Below are positions 51,559 through 60,069 of a stretch of DNA of 64,000 nucleotides, one piece after another. The position numbers and the translations under genes are program-made. The notes beneath the pieces are model-generated. The model was not told the DNA's origin. It ran no database searches and was given only the letters and a program-made list of their open reading frames with translations. The stretch covers positions 78,835-142,834 of the forward strand of contig NZ_FMUX01000019.1 in the NCBI RefSeq assembly GCF_900101345.1. Direction: 5' to 3'. The DNA comes from Desulfoluna spongiiphila (GTDB lineage: Bacteria; Desulfobacterota; Desulfobacteria; Desulfobacterales; Desulfolunaceae). Every line of letters begins with the position of its first letter. Positions within the stretch are counted from its first letter, which is position 1.

Positions 51559-52620
51559 ATGCCTAACGAGACAGGCCGTCCCATCACCACAACCGTGGTT
51601 ACCTCCGCACCCTGCCGGGTGGATATGGGGGGCACCCTTGATCTGGCTACCTTCCACCTTCCCTTGCGGCATCTGGACCCCGTCACCTTTAACCTGGCCC
51701 TGGACCTTCGGACCCGGGTTCGAATTTCTCCGTATACCAGGGGGCGAGTCCGCATCGCCTCCCGGGGATTCGAATCGGCCGAGTTTCCCGCCCGGGAGCT
51801 TCCCTTTGATCATCCCATGGGTCTGATGTTCGGCATTGCCGCCTTTTTTGACGCATCGGGGGTGGCCATCGACATTGATTCGGCTTCTCCCCCGCGGAGC
51901 GCCCTGGGGGGCTCTTCCGTGGCGGCGGTGGCCCTGTGCGCGGCGTTTCTTGTGGCCCTTGAGGGCATGGAAAACGGGGATGCCTTAAAATGGCGCGCCG
52001 CCCGTATCGCTCAGTCTGTGGAGAGCGCCGTGGCAGGTGTGGTTTGTGGCATTCAGGACCAGGTGGCCGCCGCCTTCGGCGGGGTCTCCCTCTGGCACTG
52101 GGACGGGGAAGGGGCACATCGCCGGACTCCGGTGCTCACCCCCGGTACCGCAGATCTTTCGTCCCATTTCGCGGTGGCCTACTGCGGTATTCCCCATGAT
52201 TCCCTTGATATCAACGGACGATGGGTCAAAGGGTTCTTGAGCGGGAAGCACAGGGATGAGTGGCACCGGACCATTGGATTGACCCACGCCTTTGCCGGGG
52301 CCATGGCCGAACAGGACTGGCGGGAAGCCGCAGAGCTCATGAACCGAGAGACCCGAATCCGTGTCTCCATGACCCCGGATGTCCTTGACGAGGCCGGGCA
52401 GGCATTGGTTGCGGCCGCCGTGGACCACGGGTGCGGGGCACGGTTCACCGGGGCTGGAGGCGGGGGGTGCCTCTGGACCGTTGGTGAGGCAGCCGATGTG
52501 CTGGCGGTGAAAACCGCCTGGTCGTCCATCTGTTCCGAGACTCCCGGGGCAGGGGTGCTGCCCGCCGGGGTGGCGTGGGACGGGGTGACGATCCACAAGG
52601 CGGGAGATGAGAGGCCCTGA
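51559..52620 (+). CDS. GHMP-family small-molecule kinase
   Basis: 353 residues with the galactokinase/homoserine/mevalonate kinase fold. Motif 1 is SAPCRVDMGGTLDLATF near 16. The ATP phosphate loop is SASPPRSALGGSSVAAVALC near 110, and motif 3 is GCGARFTGAGGGGCLW near 290. The N-terminal 'R.DMGGT.D' and the loop spelling are closest to sugar kinases such as heptose-7-phosphate or fucose kinases rather than mevalonate kinases. No sugar-nucleotide pathway genes are adjacent; it follows recO by 13 bases. The substrate is not readable. Confidence 0.87.
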   Translation: MPNETGRPITTTVVTSAPCRVDMGGTLDLATFHLPLRHLDPVTFNLALDLRTRVRISPYTRGRVRIASRGFESAEFPARELPFDHPMGLMFGIAAFFDASGVAIDIDSASPPRSALGGSSVAAVALCAAFLVALEGMENGDALKWRAARIAQSVESAVAGVVCGIQDQVAAAFGGVSLWHWDGEGAHRRTPVLTPGTADLSSHFAVAYCGIPHDSLDINGRWVKGFLSGKHRDEWHRTIGLTHAFAGAMAEQDWREAAELMNRETRIRVSMTPDVLDEAGQALVAAAVDHGCGARFTGAGGGGCLWTVGEAADVLAVKTAWSSICSETPGAGVLPAGVAWDGVTIHKAGDERP

Positions 52621-53336
52621 CGGGCGGTATTTTAAGGGCCACGCCACCGCCTTTATCGTAACTGTTCAGCTTATGCCTCCGGCGGCCCTGCCGGGGGCTA
52701 AACTTTTGCCTGATCTTATCAACGACGGGTTTAATAAACAGGCTTTAAAAAACAGACTCAGACCAATCAAAATCAATAGCGAATGTGTTTTTCCCTGAGG
52801 AACGAAGGGGAAAGCGCATTTGTAACCTGCTTTCGAGGTGGCACACCTCGCCGCCGGAGGCATTGTTTTTGTTTTTTCCTGAGCCCTCTTGACCCTGTGA
52901 TTCATCAGGCTTTAACCATAGAAGGCTGTTTATTGGGGCTGAATAGTTACCCTTTGTCAAACTTTTCAAAAGTTTGGCTCGTCGACGAGATGCCGGAAGG
53001 AATTTTTTTTGTGTTTCCGGGTTCTTGCGAACTTTCCGGGACGGTCCGGATACCCTGTGCCTTTTGATTGACTATCGGTATCTTATCATGTAGTTTTCTT
53101 TGGTTAAAATAAGATGGTCGTGCAGCAAAGGGATGCCTCCGGGTGTTTTCCTTCTATTTTGTGTTGTGGCGGCGCGGGACCCCATTATATTGCGTGTCGC
53201 GACGCGATACCCTCTGCGTCTGCAGACCATCGAATCATGTGAACCTTTACGACCGTGAAAGGGGCGGGGTGTGAGTTCATACCCAACTTTTTAGGATGCG
53301 TCTTTCCAGGCACCGAGTTATTTGAGGAATCTAAAG
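52621..53336 (+). repeat. Gap before glyQ containing composite repeat copy 3 (about 52675-52926)
   Basis: The repeat opens with GCCTCCGGCGGCCC at 52675 and has TTTAATAAACAGGCTTTAAA near 52727. It then has AATCAATAGCGAATGTG followed by CCCTGAGGAACGAAGGGG, a GGTGGCACACCTCGCCGCC hairpin, and ends near CCATAGAAGGC. It aligns over about 240 bases with the copy at 63746-63980 in the same orientation. A second AAACTTTTCAAAAGTTT palindrome lies at about 52960. The remaining 300 bases before glyQ show TTGACT at 53068-53073 with only a poor -10, and GAGG at 53324-53327 as the glyQ ribosome site. Confidence 0.82.
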
Positions 53337-54215
53337 ATGAATTTTCAGGATGTGATTTTATCGTTGCAGAAATACTGGGCGGGCACCGGCTGTGTGTTGA
53401 GCCAGCCCTTAGACCTTGAAGTGGGGGCAGGGACCTTTCACCCTGCGACCCTTTTGAGGTGCCTCGGCCCCGAGCCCTGGAAGGTGGCCTACGCCCAGGC
53501 CTCCCGTCGTCCAACCGACGGTCGTTACGGCGACAACCCCATGCGCCTGCAGCACTACTACCAGTTCCAGGTGCTGATGAAGCCTTCACCCGCAAACGTT
53601 CAGGAACTCTACCTCGAGAGCCTCAAAGTGCTGGGGATCGACCCCCTGGACCATGACATCCGTTTTGTGGAAGACGACTGGGAATCACCCACACTGGGGG
53701 CCTCTGGTCTCGGGTGGGAAGTCTGGCTCGACGGCATGGAGGTCACCCAGTTTACCTATTTCCAGATGGCGGGCAGCATTGAAGTCAAGCCCGTGTCCGT
53801 TGAGCTTACCTACGGCCTGGAGCGTATCTGCATGTACCTGCAGGGCGTGGACAGCGTCTACGACCTCAAGTGGAACGATACCCTGACCTACGGGGACATC
53901 TTCCATCAGCAGGAGGTCGAGCAGTCCACCTACAACTTCGAGATTGCCGACGTGGACATGCTCCTGGACCTGTTCAAGAAGTATGAGAAAGAGGCCGAGC
54001 GCATCATCGAAGAGGGGATTGTCCTTCCCGCCTACGAGTGCTGCATCAAGTGTTCGCATCTTTTCAACCTCCTTGATGCCCGCGGAGCCATCAGCGTCAC
54101 CGAGCGAACCGGCTACATCGGCAGGATCCGAAACCTGGCACGTCTCTGCGCCCATGGCTACATCGAGCAGCGTGAACGCCTCGGGTTCCCCATGCTGAAG
54201 AAACAGCAGGGCTGA
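53337..54215 (+). CDS. glyQ: Glycine-tRNA ligase alpha subunit
   Basis: Catalytic subunit of the heterotetrameric bacterial glycyl-tRNA synthetase, 292 residues. Class II features: FQDVILSLQKYWAGTGCVLS near 3, PWKVAYAQASRRPTDGRYG near 50 (motif 2 region), LQHYYQFQVLMKPSP near 75, and ELTYGLERICMYLQGVDSVY near 160 (motif 3). ATG 53337 is preceded by GAGG at nine bases. The beta subunit gene follows after 80 bases on the same strand. Confidence 0.97.
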   Translation: MNFQDVILSLQKYWAGTGCVLSQPLDLEVGAGTFHPATLLRCLGPEPWKVAYAQASRRPTDGRYGDNPMRLQHYYQFQVLMKPSPANVQELYLESLKVLGIDPLDHDIRFVEDDWESPTLGASGLGWEVWLDGMEVTQFTYFQMAGSIEVKPVSVELTYGLERICMYLQGVDSVYDLKWNDTLTYGDIFHQQEVEQSTYNFEIADVDMLLDLFKKYEKEAERIIEEGIVLPAYECCIKCSHLFNLLDARGAISVTERTGYIGRIRNLARLCAHGYIEQRERLGFPMLKKQQG

Positions 54216-54295
54216 TGAGGTTCCGTGACGGGCACCCGCCCGCCCTTAAGACAGATTTCGCTGCACCATCGACGCAGCTGACACACAGGTGAGAT

Positions 54296-56377
54296 ATGAA
54301 GACCTTACTTTTTGAAATTGGAACGGAAGAGATTCCTGCAGGGTATATTCGGCCCGCCCTTGATTTTTTGGCCAACGCCGTGGCCGACAGGCTTAAAGAG
54401 AACCGCATCGATGCCGGGGAGGTCACCACCTGCGGCACCCCGCGTCGCCTCACCGTGATGGTTACCCGTGTGGCCGAAAGCCAGAAGGCCGAGACCACCG
54501 AAGTAACCGGTCCCCCTGAGTCCGTGGGGTACGATGCCGACGGCACCCCGAAGATGCCCGCCGTGAAGTTTGCGGAAAAGGTGGGGATCGATGTGACGGA
54601 GATTGAGATCAAGGAGACCAAAAAGGGGCGTTACCTCTGTGCCAGCGTGGCCGAAGAGGTCAAGGCCACCGTGGAGGTCCTGTCGGAGATTCTTCCTGAA
54701 TTGATCCACAAGATGCCCTTTCCCAAGACCATGCGCTGGGCTGATCTCTCCGTTACCTTTGCCCGTCCCGTCCAGAACATCGTGGCGCTTCTGGGAGATG
54801 CTGTAATTCCCTTCTCCTTCGGCAACGTGACCAGCGGAAACGCCTCCTTCGGCCACCGCTTCATGAGCCCCGGGCCCGTGGTGATCGAAAATCCCGACAC
54901 CTACCTGGAGACCCTTGAAGCGGTCCATGTCATCGCGGACTTCGATGCCCGCCGTGCCATGGTCAAGGAGCGGGTCACCGAGGCGGCCAAAGAGGCCGGT
55001 GGCTTCCTGCTGCCCGATGGCGAGCTGTTCGATACCGTCACCAACCTCATCGAGTACCCCGTGGTGGTCGTCGGAACCTTTGACGAAGATTTCCTGGCCG
55101 TGCCCGACGAGGTGCTGATCACCTCCATGCGGGAGCACCAGAAGTACTTTGCCGTGGTGGATGAGGCCGGAAAACTCAAGAACGCCTTCCTCGTGGTAAA
55201 CAACACCCGCGTCAAGGATCTCTCCCTGGTGCGACGCGGCCATGAAAAGGTGCTGCGCGCCCGTCTGGCCGATGCTAAATTCTTCTTCGACCAGGACCTG
55301 AAAGAGAGCCCGGATGCCTGGGTGGAGCGCCTTAAAGGGGTCCTCTTCCAGGCGAAGCTCGGCACGGTCCACGACAAGGTCGGGCGCATCAAGCACCTTG
55401 CCGGTGTCCTGGCCGAGGCCGCCGGTGCCTCGTCCGACGTGGCCACACACACCACCCGGGCTGCCGAACTCTGCAAGGCCGACCTCGTCAGCCACATGGT
55501 GGTGGAGTTCACCAAGCTCCAGGGGGTCATGGGCCGGGTTTACGCGGAGCGGGCAGGGGAGGATGCGGCCGTTGCCGCCGCCATCCAGGAACACTACAAG
55601 CCCCTCTACTCCGGCGGCGAGCTTCCCCAGACCGACGAAGGGGCCCTGCTGGCCCTGGCCGATAAGCTCGACACCCTCTGCGGCTGTTTTGCAGCGGGCC
55701 TGATTCCCACCGGTGGCGCCGATCCGTACGCCCTGCGTCGCCAGGCCATCGGTATCGCCCAGATCATGGTGAAGATGGGCTACGCCTTTCCCCTCCGGCC
55801 CGTGCTGGAAGAGGGGGTGGCCGCTTACGCAGACCGCATCGAGGTCAACACAGGCGAAACGGTTTCGGCTATCATCGACTTTATCCGCGGTCGTATCGAC
55901 CACCTTCTCTTTGAAGAGGGATACGCCAAAGACGTGGTGGCTTCCGTCACCGCCGTGGGCATCAACGTGGTGCCCGACATCTGGATGCGTGTGAAAGCCC
56001 TCTCCGAGCTCAAGGAGAAGGCGGACTTCGAAGCCGTGGCCGCAGCCTTCAAGCGTGTGGTCAACATCATCAAAAAAGCCGACCTTGCAGGGGGCGTCGC
56101 CTCCGTGGACCCGGCTCTTTTTGAGCATGACAGCGAAAAAGAGCTCGTCAACGCCTTTACCGCCACCCGTACCGAGGTGGAAGACGCCCTCAAGGACGGC
56201 GGGTACGCCAGGGCCTTGTCTGCCGTGGCAGGCCTTCGTCCTTCGGTGGACCGGTTCTTCGAGGACGTCATGGTCATGGCCGAAGACGCCAGTGTCCGGG
56301 CCAACCGCCTGGCCATCCTGGCCGGCATTGCCGGGCTCTTTGGTGACATTGCCGATTTTTCCAAGCTTTCCGCTTGA
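54296..56377 (+). CDS. glyS: Glycine-tRNA ligase beta subunit
   Basis: Large subunit of the heterotetrameric glycyl-tRNA synthetase, 693 residues, the usual length. It begins KTLLFEIGTEEIPAGYIRPA near 2 and has PFPKTMRWADLSVTFARPVQ near 140, TSMREHQKYFAVVDE near 280, an HD-like segment around residues 395-430 (TRAAELCKADLVSHMVVEF), and GADPYALRRQAIGI near 478. The C-terminus is an anticodon-binding helical domain with FEDVMVMAEDASVRANRLAI near 657. Probably co-transcribed with glyQ. A perfect nine-pair palindrome after the stop, one of the interspersed repeat modules, may help end transcription. Confidence 0.97.
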   Translation: MKTLLFEIGTEEIPAGYIRPALDFLANAVADRLKENRIDAGEVTTCGTPRRLTVMVTRVAESQKAETTEVTGPPESVGYDADGTPKMPAVKFAEKVGIDVTEIEIKETKKGRYLCASVAEEVKATVEVLSEILPELIHKMPFPKTMRWADLSVTFARPVQNIVALLGDAVIPFSFGNVTSGNASFGHRFMSPGPVVIENPDTYLETLEAVHVIADFDARRAMVKERVTEAAKEAGGFLLPDGELFDTVTNLIEYPVVVVGTFDEDFLAVPDEVLITSMREHQKYFAVVDEAGKLKNAFLVVNNTRVKDLSLVRRGHEKVLRARLADAKFFFDQDLKESPDAWVERLKGVLFQAKLGTVHDKVGRIKHLAGVLAEAAGASSDVATHTTRAAELCKADLVSHMVVEFTKLQGVMGRVYAERAGEDAAVAAAIQEHYKPLYSGGELPQTDEGALLALADKLDTLCGCFAAGLIPTGGADPYALRRQAIGIAQIMVKMGYAFPLRPVLEEGVAAYADRIEVNTGETVSAIIDFIRGRIDHLLFEEGYAKDVVASVTAVGINVVPDIWMRVKALSELKEKADFEAVAAAFKRVVNIIKKADLAGGVASVDPALFEHDSEKELVNAFTATRTEVEDALKDGGYARALSAVAGLRPSVDRFFEDVMVMAEDASVRANRLAILAGIAGLFGDIADFSKLSA

Positions 56378-56388
56378 TCATAAAAGCT

Positions 56389-56412
56389 GCCTCCGGCAGG
56401 GCCGCCGGAGGC
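56389..56412. repeat. Solo GC palindrome of the interspersed repeat family
   Basis: GCCTCCGGC and GCCGGAGGC form a perfect nine-pair hairpin with a six-base loop, 11 bases after the glyS stop. It is the same GC palindrome as at the ends of the composite repeats, here alone. No T-run follows, so it is not a classic terminator. Confidence 0.85.
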
Positions 56413-56496
56413 ATAAGCTGAATAGTTACAATACCATTAATCCGGTCTCTCGTTCTTTTGACGACAGGCCGCCATCAAGAAAAAATGGAGGAGTCC

Positions 56497-56757
56497 ATGG
56501 CTGGATTTGATCCGGAAAAGGATAAGAAACTCAAAGAGTGGCGATGTGAAGACACCGGCCTTCTCGTTTCCATCAACCAGTATGACAAAGGGGAGCCCAA
56601 GGTACAGATCGGGCCGCGCATCCTTAAGAAAAAGGACGGCACCGACCGCGCCCCCGCCAAGGCGGGCCGCCTCTCCATCAGCGACATCAGCTTTATTTAC
56701 GATATCATCGACGACATCAAAGATGAGCTGGAAAACAACCTTGACCCCATGGGCTAA
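56497..56757 (+). CDS. Small conserved-looking protein, possibly PC4/p15-like
   Basis: 86 residues, acidic C-terminus, no signal peptide or membrane segment. The pattern KEWRCEDTGLLVSINQYDKG, then PKVQIGPRILKKKDG, then AGRLSISDISFIYDIID resembles the PC4/p15 single-strand nucleic-acid-binding fold (strands with a K-D-G turn, then an LS..d helix), but I cannot confirm it. ATG 56497 is chosen because GGAGGAG lies just upstream; ATG 56485 in the same frame has no site. A strong terminator follows directly after the stop, which supports a real, separately regulated gene. Confidence 0.75.
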   Translation: MAGFDPEKDKKLKEWRCEDTGLLVSINQYDKGEPKVQIGPRILKKKDGTDRAPAKAGRLSISDISFIYDIIDDIKDELENNLDPMG

Positions 56758-56767
56758 GGAGCTGTAT

Positions 56768-56798
56768 GGCCCGTCGGTCTTCCGGCGGGCCTTTTTTT
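56768..56798 (+). terminator. Intrinsic terminator after the small protein gene
   Basis: GGCCCGTCGG pairs with CCGGCGGGCC (one wobble, four-base loop) and is followed by seven T, ten bases after the stop at 56757. Confidence 0.92.
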
Positions 56799-57029
56799 AA
56801 AGGCGCCCATGCGTCTTGCACTGCCCTTTTCTGCATTGCCGTCCCGACCAGACCTTTCCTGCCGTAACCTCCCATGGGGTCGGGGTGCTTGTCGTTGGTT
56901 TCCTGCAATATTGAGAATCCGTAAAATAATCAGGGTGCCGTACCGCGATCTATTATATATTGAGATAGCGGCACGTGTTGAACAAGTGATACATTTTACG
57001 GCGTTATCGGAAAAAAGGAGGATTAACCC

Positions 57030-57758
57030 ATGCCAACAGGTATTGTGACCCCCCCGCAAGGCCCGGAGATTCCTGAAAAGGTGGTTCTTGCAGCCACTCA
57101 GCCTGACTTTTCCGAACTGATCAAAAACCTGGATGCCAAAGAGGTCAAGGGCGTCCCCATGCCCATGCGGTTGTTTCGAACGGGAAACATCGCCATTGCA
57201 GGGCCTTTTATGGGCTCTCCCCAGGCGGTGATGCTCCTGGAAAATCTTGTGGCCTGGGGCGGAACCTACTTCCTCTTTACCGGGTGGTGCGGCTCCCTTA
57301 CGGGTAAGCCCGGCATCGGAGAGACCCTGCTTCTCACCGGGGCCTTTGTGGATGAAGGCACCTCCCTTCACTATGGCGTGGAGGCCGTGGGGCATTGTGT
57401 GGCCCCCTCGTCTTCCCAGACCGACTTTGTGCGGGCAACCCTTGAACGGGGAGGAGCTTCTGTTGCCGAGGGCAAAGCCTGGACCACCGATGCGCTCTAC
57501 CGGGAAACCCCGGAGCGGATCAACCGGTTCAAGGACCTGGGAGCCGTGGCCGTGGAGATGGAGGCATCGGCCTTTTTTGCTGCGGCCCGCTATCGAAAAG
57601 TGAAGATGTCCGCATTGATGACGGTGTCCGATGACGTCTCCGGGTTGAGCTGGAACAAGGGGTTCGGCACCCCGCAATTTAAAGAGGGGCGGAAGCGGAC
57701 CCTGGATGCCGTCTGCCTTCTGGCCGGGCAATCGAGCTGGGCGTTGACTTCTGATTGA
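57030..57758 (+). CDS. Nucleoside phosphorylase family protein
   Basis: 242 residues of the PNP/uridine phosphorylase/MTAN superfamily, cytoplasmic. Landmarks are GNIAIAGPFMGSPQAVMLLE near 52, FTGWCGSLTGKPGIGETLL near 83 (the usual G-x-AG-G position reads WCGSL), an active-site loop GTSLHYG near 110, and the base/ribose signature AVAVEMEASAFFAAARYRKV near 173, followed by MTVSDDVSG with the purine-type aspartate near 198. An AGGAGG site precedes the ATG by about nine bases. Whether it cleaves purine or pyrimidine nucleosides is open; the BMP importer and gpt elsewhere in the window would fit a purine role. The 270-base gap before it holds only the terminator and an AT-rich stretch near 56930-56970. 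Confidence 0.87.
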   Translation: MPTGIVTPPQGPEIPEKVVLAATQPDFSELIKNLDAKEVKGVPMPMRLFRTGNIAIAGPFMGSPQAVMLLENLVAWGGTYFLFTGWCGSLTGKPGIGETLLLTGAFVDEGTSLHYGVEAVGHCVAPSSSQTDFVRATLERGGASVAEGKAWTTDALYRETPERINRFKDLGAVAVEMEASAFFAAARYRKVKMSALMTVSDDVSGLSWNKGFGTPQFKEGRKRTLDAVCLLAGQSSWALTSD

Positions 57759-57809
57759 TGACATAAATAAATGAATGGCTGACCTGGCCTGCATGAAAAA
57801 ACGGACTCT

Positions 57810-59669
57810 ATGAATGACATTGAACGGCTCGTTGAGGAGCTGACGCGGTTGAATGAGGCGTACCGAAGCGGTGAGCCCCTGGTTTCAGATGCACACTACG
57901 ATGAGAAGGTGGAGGCCCTGCGCGCCATGAATCCCGCCCACCCCTACCTGAAGGCGGTGGAGCCGGAGACCTTCAACGGCAGGGGAAAGGTGCGTCATCC
58001 AGTCCCCATGCTTTCCACAGAAAAAGCTTATAAAATCGAAGATCTCGAGCGCTTTGTTAATCGAGTGGATAAAGCGGCCCTGGAGATCGGGCTCTCCTCT
58101 GTGACCTATCAGGTGATGGCCAAACTCGACGGCTTGGCCGGCAGGGACGACGGCACAGAGTTTGCCACCCGTGGCAACGGCTTTGAAGGCTATGAGATCA
58201 GCAGCGCCCTTGCCAAGGGGGTGATCCCCCTGGGAGGGCGGGGCAAGGGGCTCGGCGAGATCGTCATGAGCCTCTCCTATTTTGAAGCCAACCTCAAAGA
58301 GCATTTCGAACACCCCCGCAACATGGTGGTGGGCATCATCACCTCGGATGTCCTCAACGAACACGCCCAGAAAGCTCTGGAAGACAAAGCGGTCCGGTTT
58401 GTCCCCTATTCGGAACTGAAAAAATGGACGGGCAGCGGTCAGGAGATGATCGAGACCATGGACGCCATCCGGGAGGAGGTCCTTGACGGGATAGATTACC
58501 CGGTGGACGGGCTCGTGGCTCAAGTTACCGACGAGGCCTTGCGAACGCATATGGGCGCAACCAGCCATCACCATCGCTGGCAGATCGCCATCAAGACCCG
58601 GGGAGAGAGCGCCGTCACCACCGTGGAGAGCGTCACCTGGCAGGTGGGCCGCACCGGCAAGGTAACTCCGGTGATGGAGGTGACCCCGGTGAAGGTCTCG
58701 GGTGCCACCATCCGTCGCGTTACGGCCCACAACCTGGAGCGCCTTCGCTCCGAGAGCGTGGGGCCCGGTGCCGAGATCGAGATCATCCGAAGCGGGGAGG
58801 TGATCCCCAAGCTTGAGAAGGTCCTTACCCCGTCCGAGGCGGTCTCCATTCCCGAGACCTGTCCCGTCTGCGATGCCCCCCTTGAAGAAGACGACAAGTT
58901 TCTGCTCTGCGTCAATCCCTTGTGCAGCGCCAAGGCCGAGCAGCGCATCGTCCACTGGTTCAAGACCCTGGGCAGCGCGGACTGGTTCGGCAAAAAGACG
59001 GTGCAGAAGCTGGTGGAGAAGGGCTACGACACCCTGGAAAAGATCTACAAGCTGAAAGCCGTGGAGTTCCAGGCCCTGGGTTTCGGCCCGGTGCAGTCGG
59101 AGAATCTTTACAACGCCCTGGGCATCAGCCGCACGGAGTCCGTGGAAGACTGGCGGTTCCTGGCGGCCTTCGGGGTTCGCAGCCTGGGCAAGAGCGAAGC
59201 CCGGAACCTTCTTTCCGTGTTTCCCCTGACCGAGCTCATCGAAAAAACGGGCGAAGAGATCCTTGAAGCCGATATCAAGGGCTTTAAGGGCGCCAAGTGC
59301 GAAAACATCGGCACGGGCCTGGCAGGCGTTCGAGAGACCATCCGCCACATGCTGGCCCTTGGGTTTGTTCTCGAGTACACCCCCCTGGCCGCCGAGGTTG
59401 CCGAATCGGCATCGGACTCGCCCCTTTCCGGCAAAGGAGTGGTCTTCACCGGCAAAATGGTGCGGGGAAGCCGGGAGGAGATGCAGGAGATGGCCCGGAA
59501 ACAAGGGGCCACGGTGCAGTCCTCGGTCTCGGGTAAGACCGATTACCTCGTGTGCGGGGCCAACGTGGGTGCCAAGAAGATGGAAAAAGCCCGGGAAAAA
59601 GGGGTGGAGGTTATCGACGAGGACCGCTTTTATGACCTTGTAACGACGGGTTCAACAAAGAGGCCTTAA
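57810..59669 (+). CDS. Divergent NAD-dependent DNA ligase (LigA-like)
   Basis: 619 residues with the full LigA order: domain Ia (about 1-60, SDAHYDEKVEALRAMNP), adenylation domain with the nucleotidyl lysine at about 105 (AKLDGLAG), OB fold (WQVGRTGKVTPVMEV near 280), four-cysteine zinc finger (CPVC near 352 and CVNPLC near 370), HhH domain, and BRCT domain (about 535-610). Several usually fixed residues differ: the glutamate two before the lysine is methionine, TRGDG reads TRGNG, and motif IV DGVVIK reads DGLVAQ, losing its lysine. The later lysine in RWQIAIK is kept. So it is probably a second, specialised or weak ligase. The last residues (TTGSTKRP) are encoded by an interspersed repeat. 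Confidence 0.85.
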   Translation: MNDIERLVEELTRLNEAYRSGEPLVSDAHYDEKVEALRAMNPAHPYLKAVEPETFNGRGKVRHPVPMLSTEKAYKIEDLERFVNRVDKAALEIGLSSVTYQVMAKLDGLAGRDDGTEFATRGNGFEGYEISSALAKGVIPLGGRGKGLGEIVMSLSYFEANLKEHFEHPRNMVVGIITSDVLNEHAQKALEDKAVRFVPYSELKKWTGSGQEMIETMDAIREEVLDGIDYPVDGLVAQVTDEALRTHMGATSHHHRWQIAIKTRGESAVTTVESVTWQVGRTGKVTPVMEVTPVKVSGATIRRVTAHNLERLRSESVGPGAEIEIIRSGEVIPKLEKVLTPSEAVSIPETCPVCDAPLEEDDKFLLCVNPLCSAKAEQRIVHWFKTLGSADWFGKKTVQKLVEKGYDTLEKIYKLKAVEFQALGFGPVQSENLYNALGISRTESVEDWRFLAAFGVRSLGKSEARNLLSVFPLTELIEKTGEEILEADIKGFKGAKCENIGTGLAGVRETIRHMLALGFVLEYTPLAAEVAESASDSPLSGKGVVFTGKMVRGSREEMQEMARKQGATVQSSVSGKTDYLVCGANVGAKKMEKAREKGVEVIDEDRFYDLVTTGSTKRP

Positions 59670-59980
59670 TCGTTCTTCTTGAATGACGTTTGGGCCTTGG
59701 TTATCCTTTGGCCGCGACGTTCAAAAAAACCGAGAAAAATCGACCGAAACGGAACGCCGCACTCCGGTGCGGCTTTTTAGTCCGTCGTTATCCGTGCCGC
59801 ACAGGAGTGCGGCGCTCCAGGGGACAAGGGTGTTCGGGGGGTAATGTAAATGGGCCGATGGCCCAAACGATGATTAAGGCCGACGTTTGTTTGAAAGGCG
59901 GATGTGATTTGACCCGAGGAACGAGGGGCAAAGCGCATTCGCAACCAGCTTTCAAGGTGGCTCACCTTGCCGCCGGAGGC
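59645..59980 (+). repeat. Interspersed composite repeat, copy 5 (long form), overlapping the ligase 3' end
   Basis: Starts with ACGACGGGTTCAACAAAG within the ligase codons, continues with about 265 bases closely matching 36630-36900 (including the inverted repeat at 59751-59818), then GATGTGATTTGACCCGAGG...GGGGCAAAGCGCATTCGC and GGTGGCTCACCTTGCCGCC, ending GCCGGAGGC at 59980. The 400-base gap 59670-60069 is almost entirely this element. Confidence 0.85.
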
Positions 59981-60069
59981 TGATTTTCCTCCGCCTTTAA
60001 TTATAGAAGGCCGTTTTGACCATAGCTGGTGGACCGTAATACTTATCAATCATGCAGGTTAAGGTGTTT

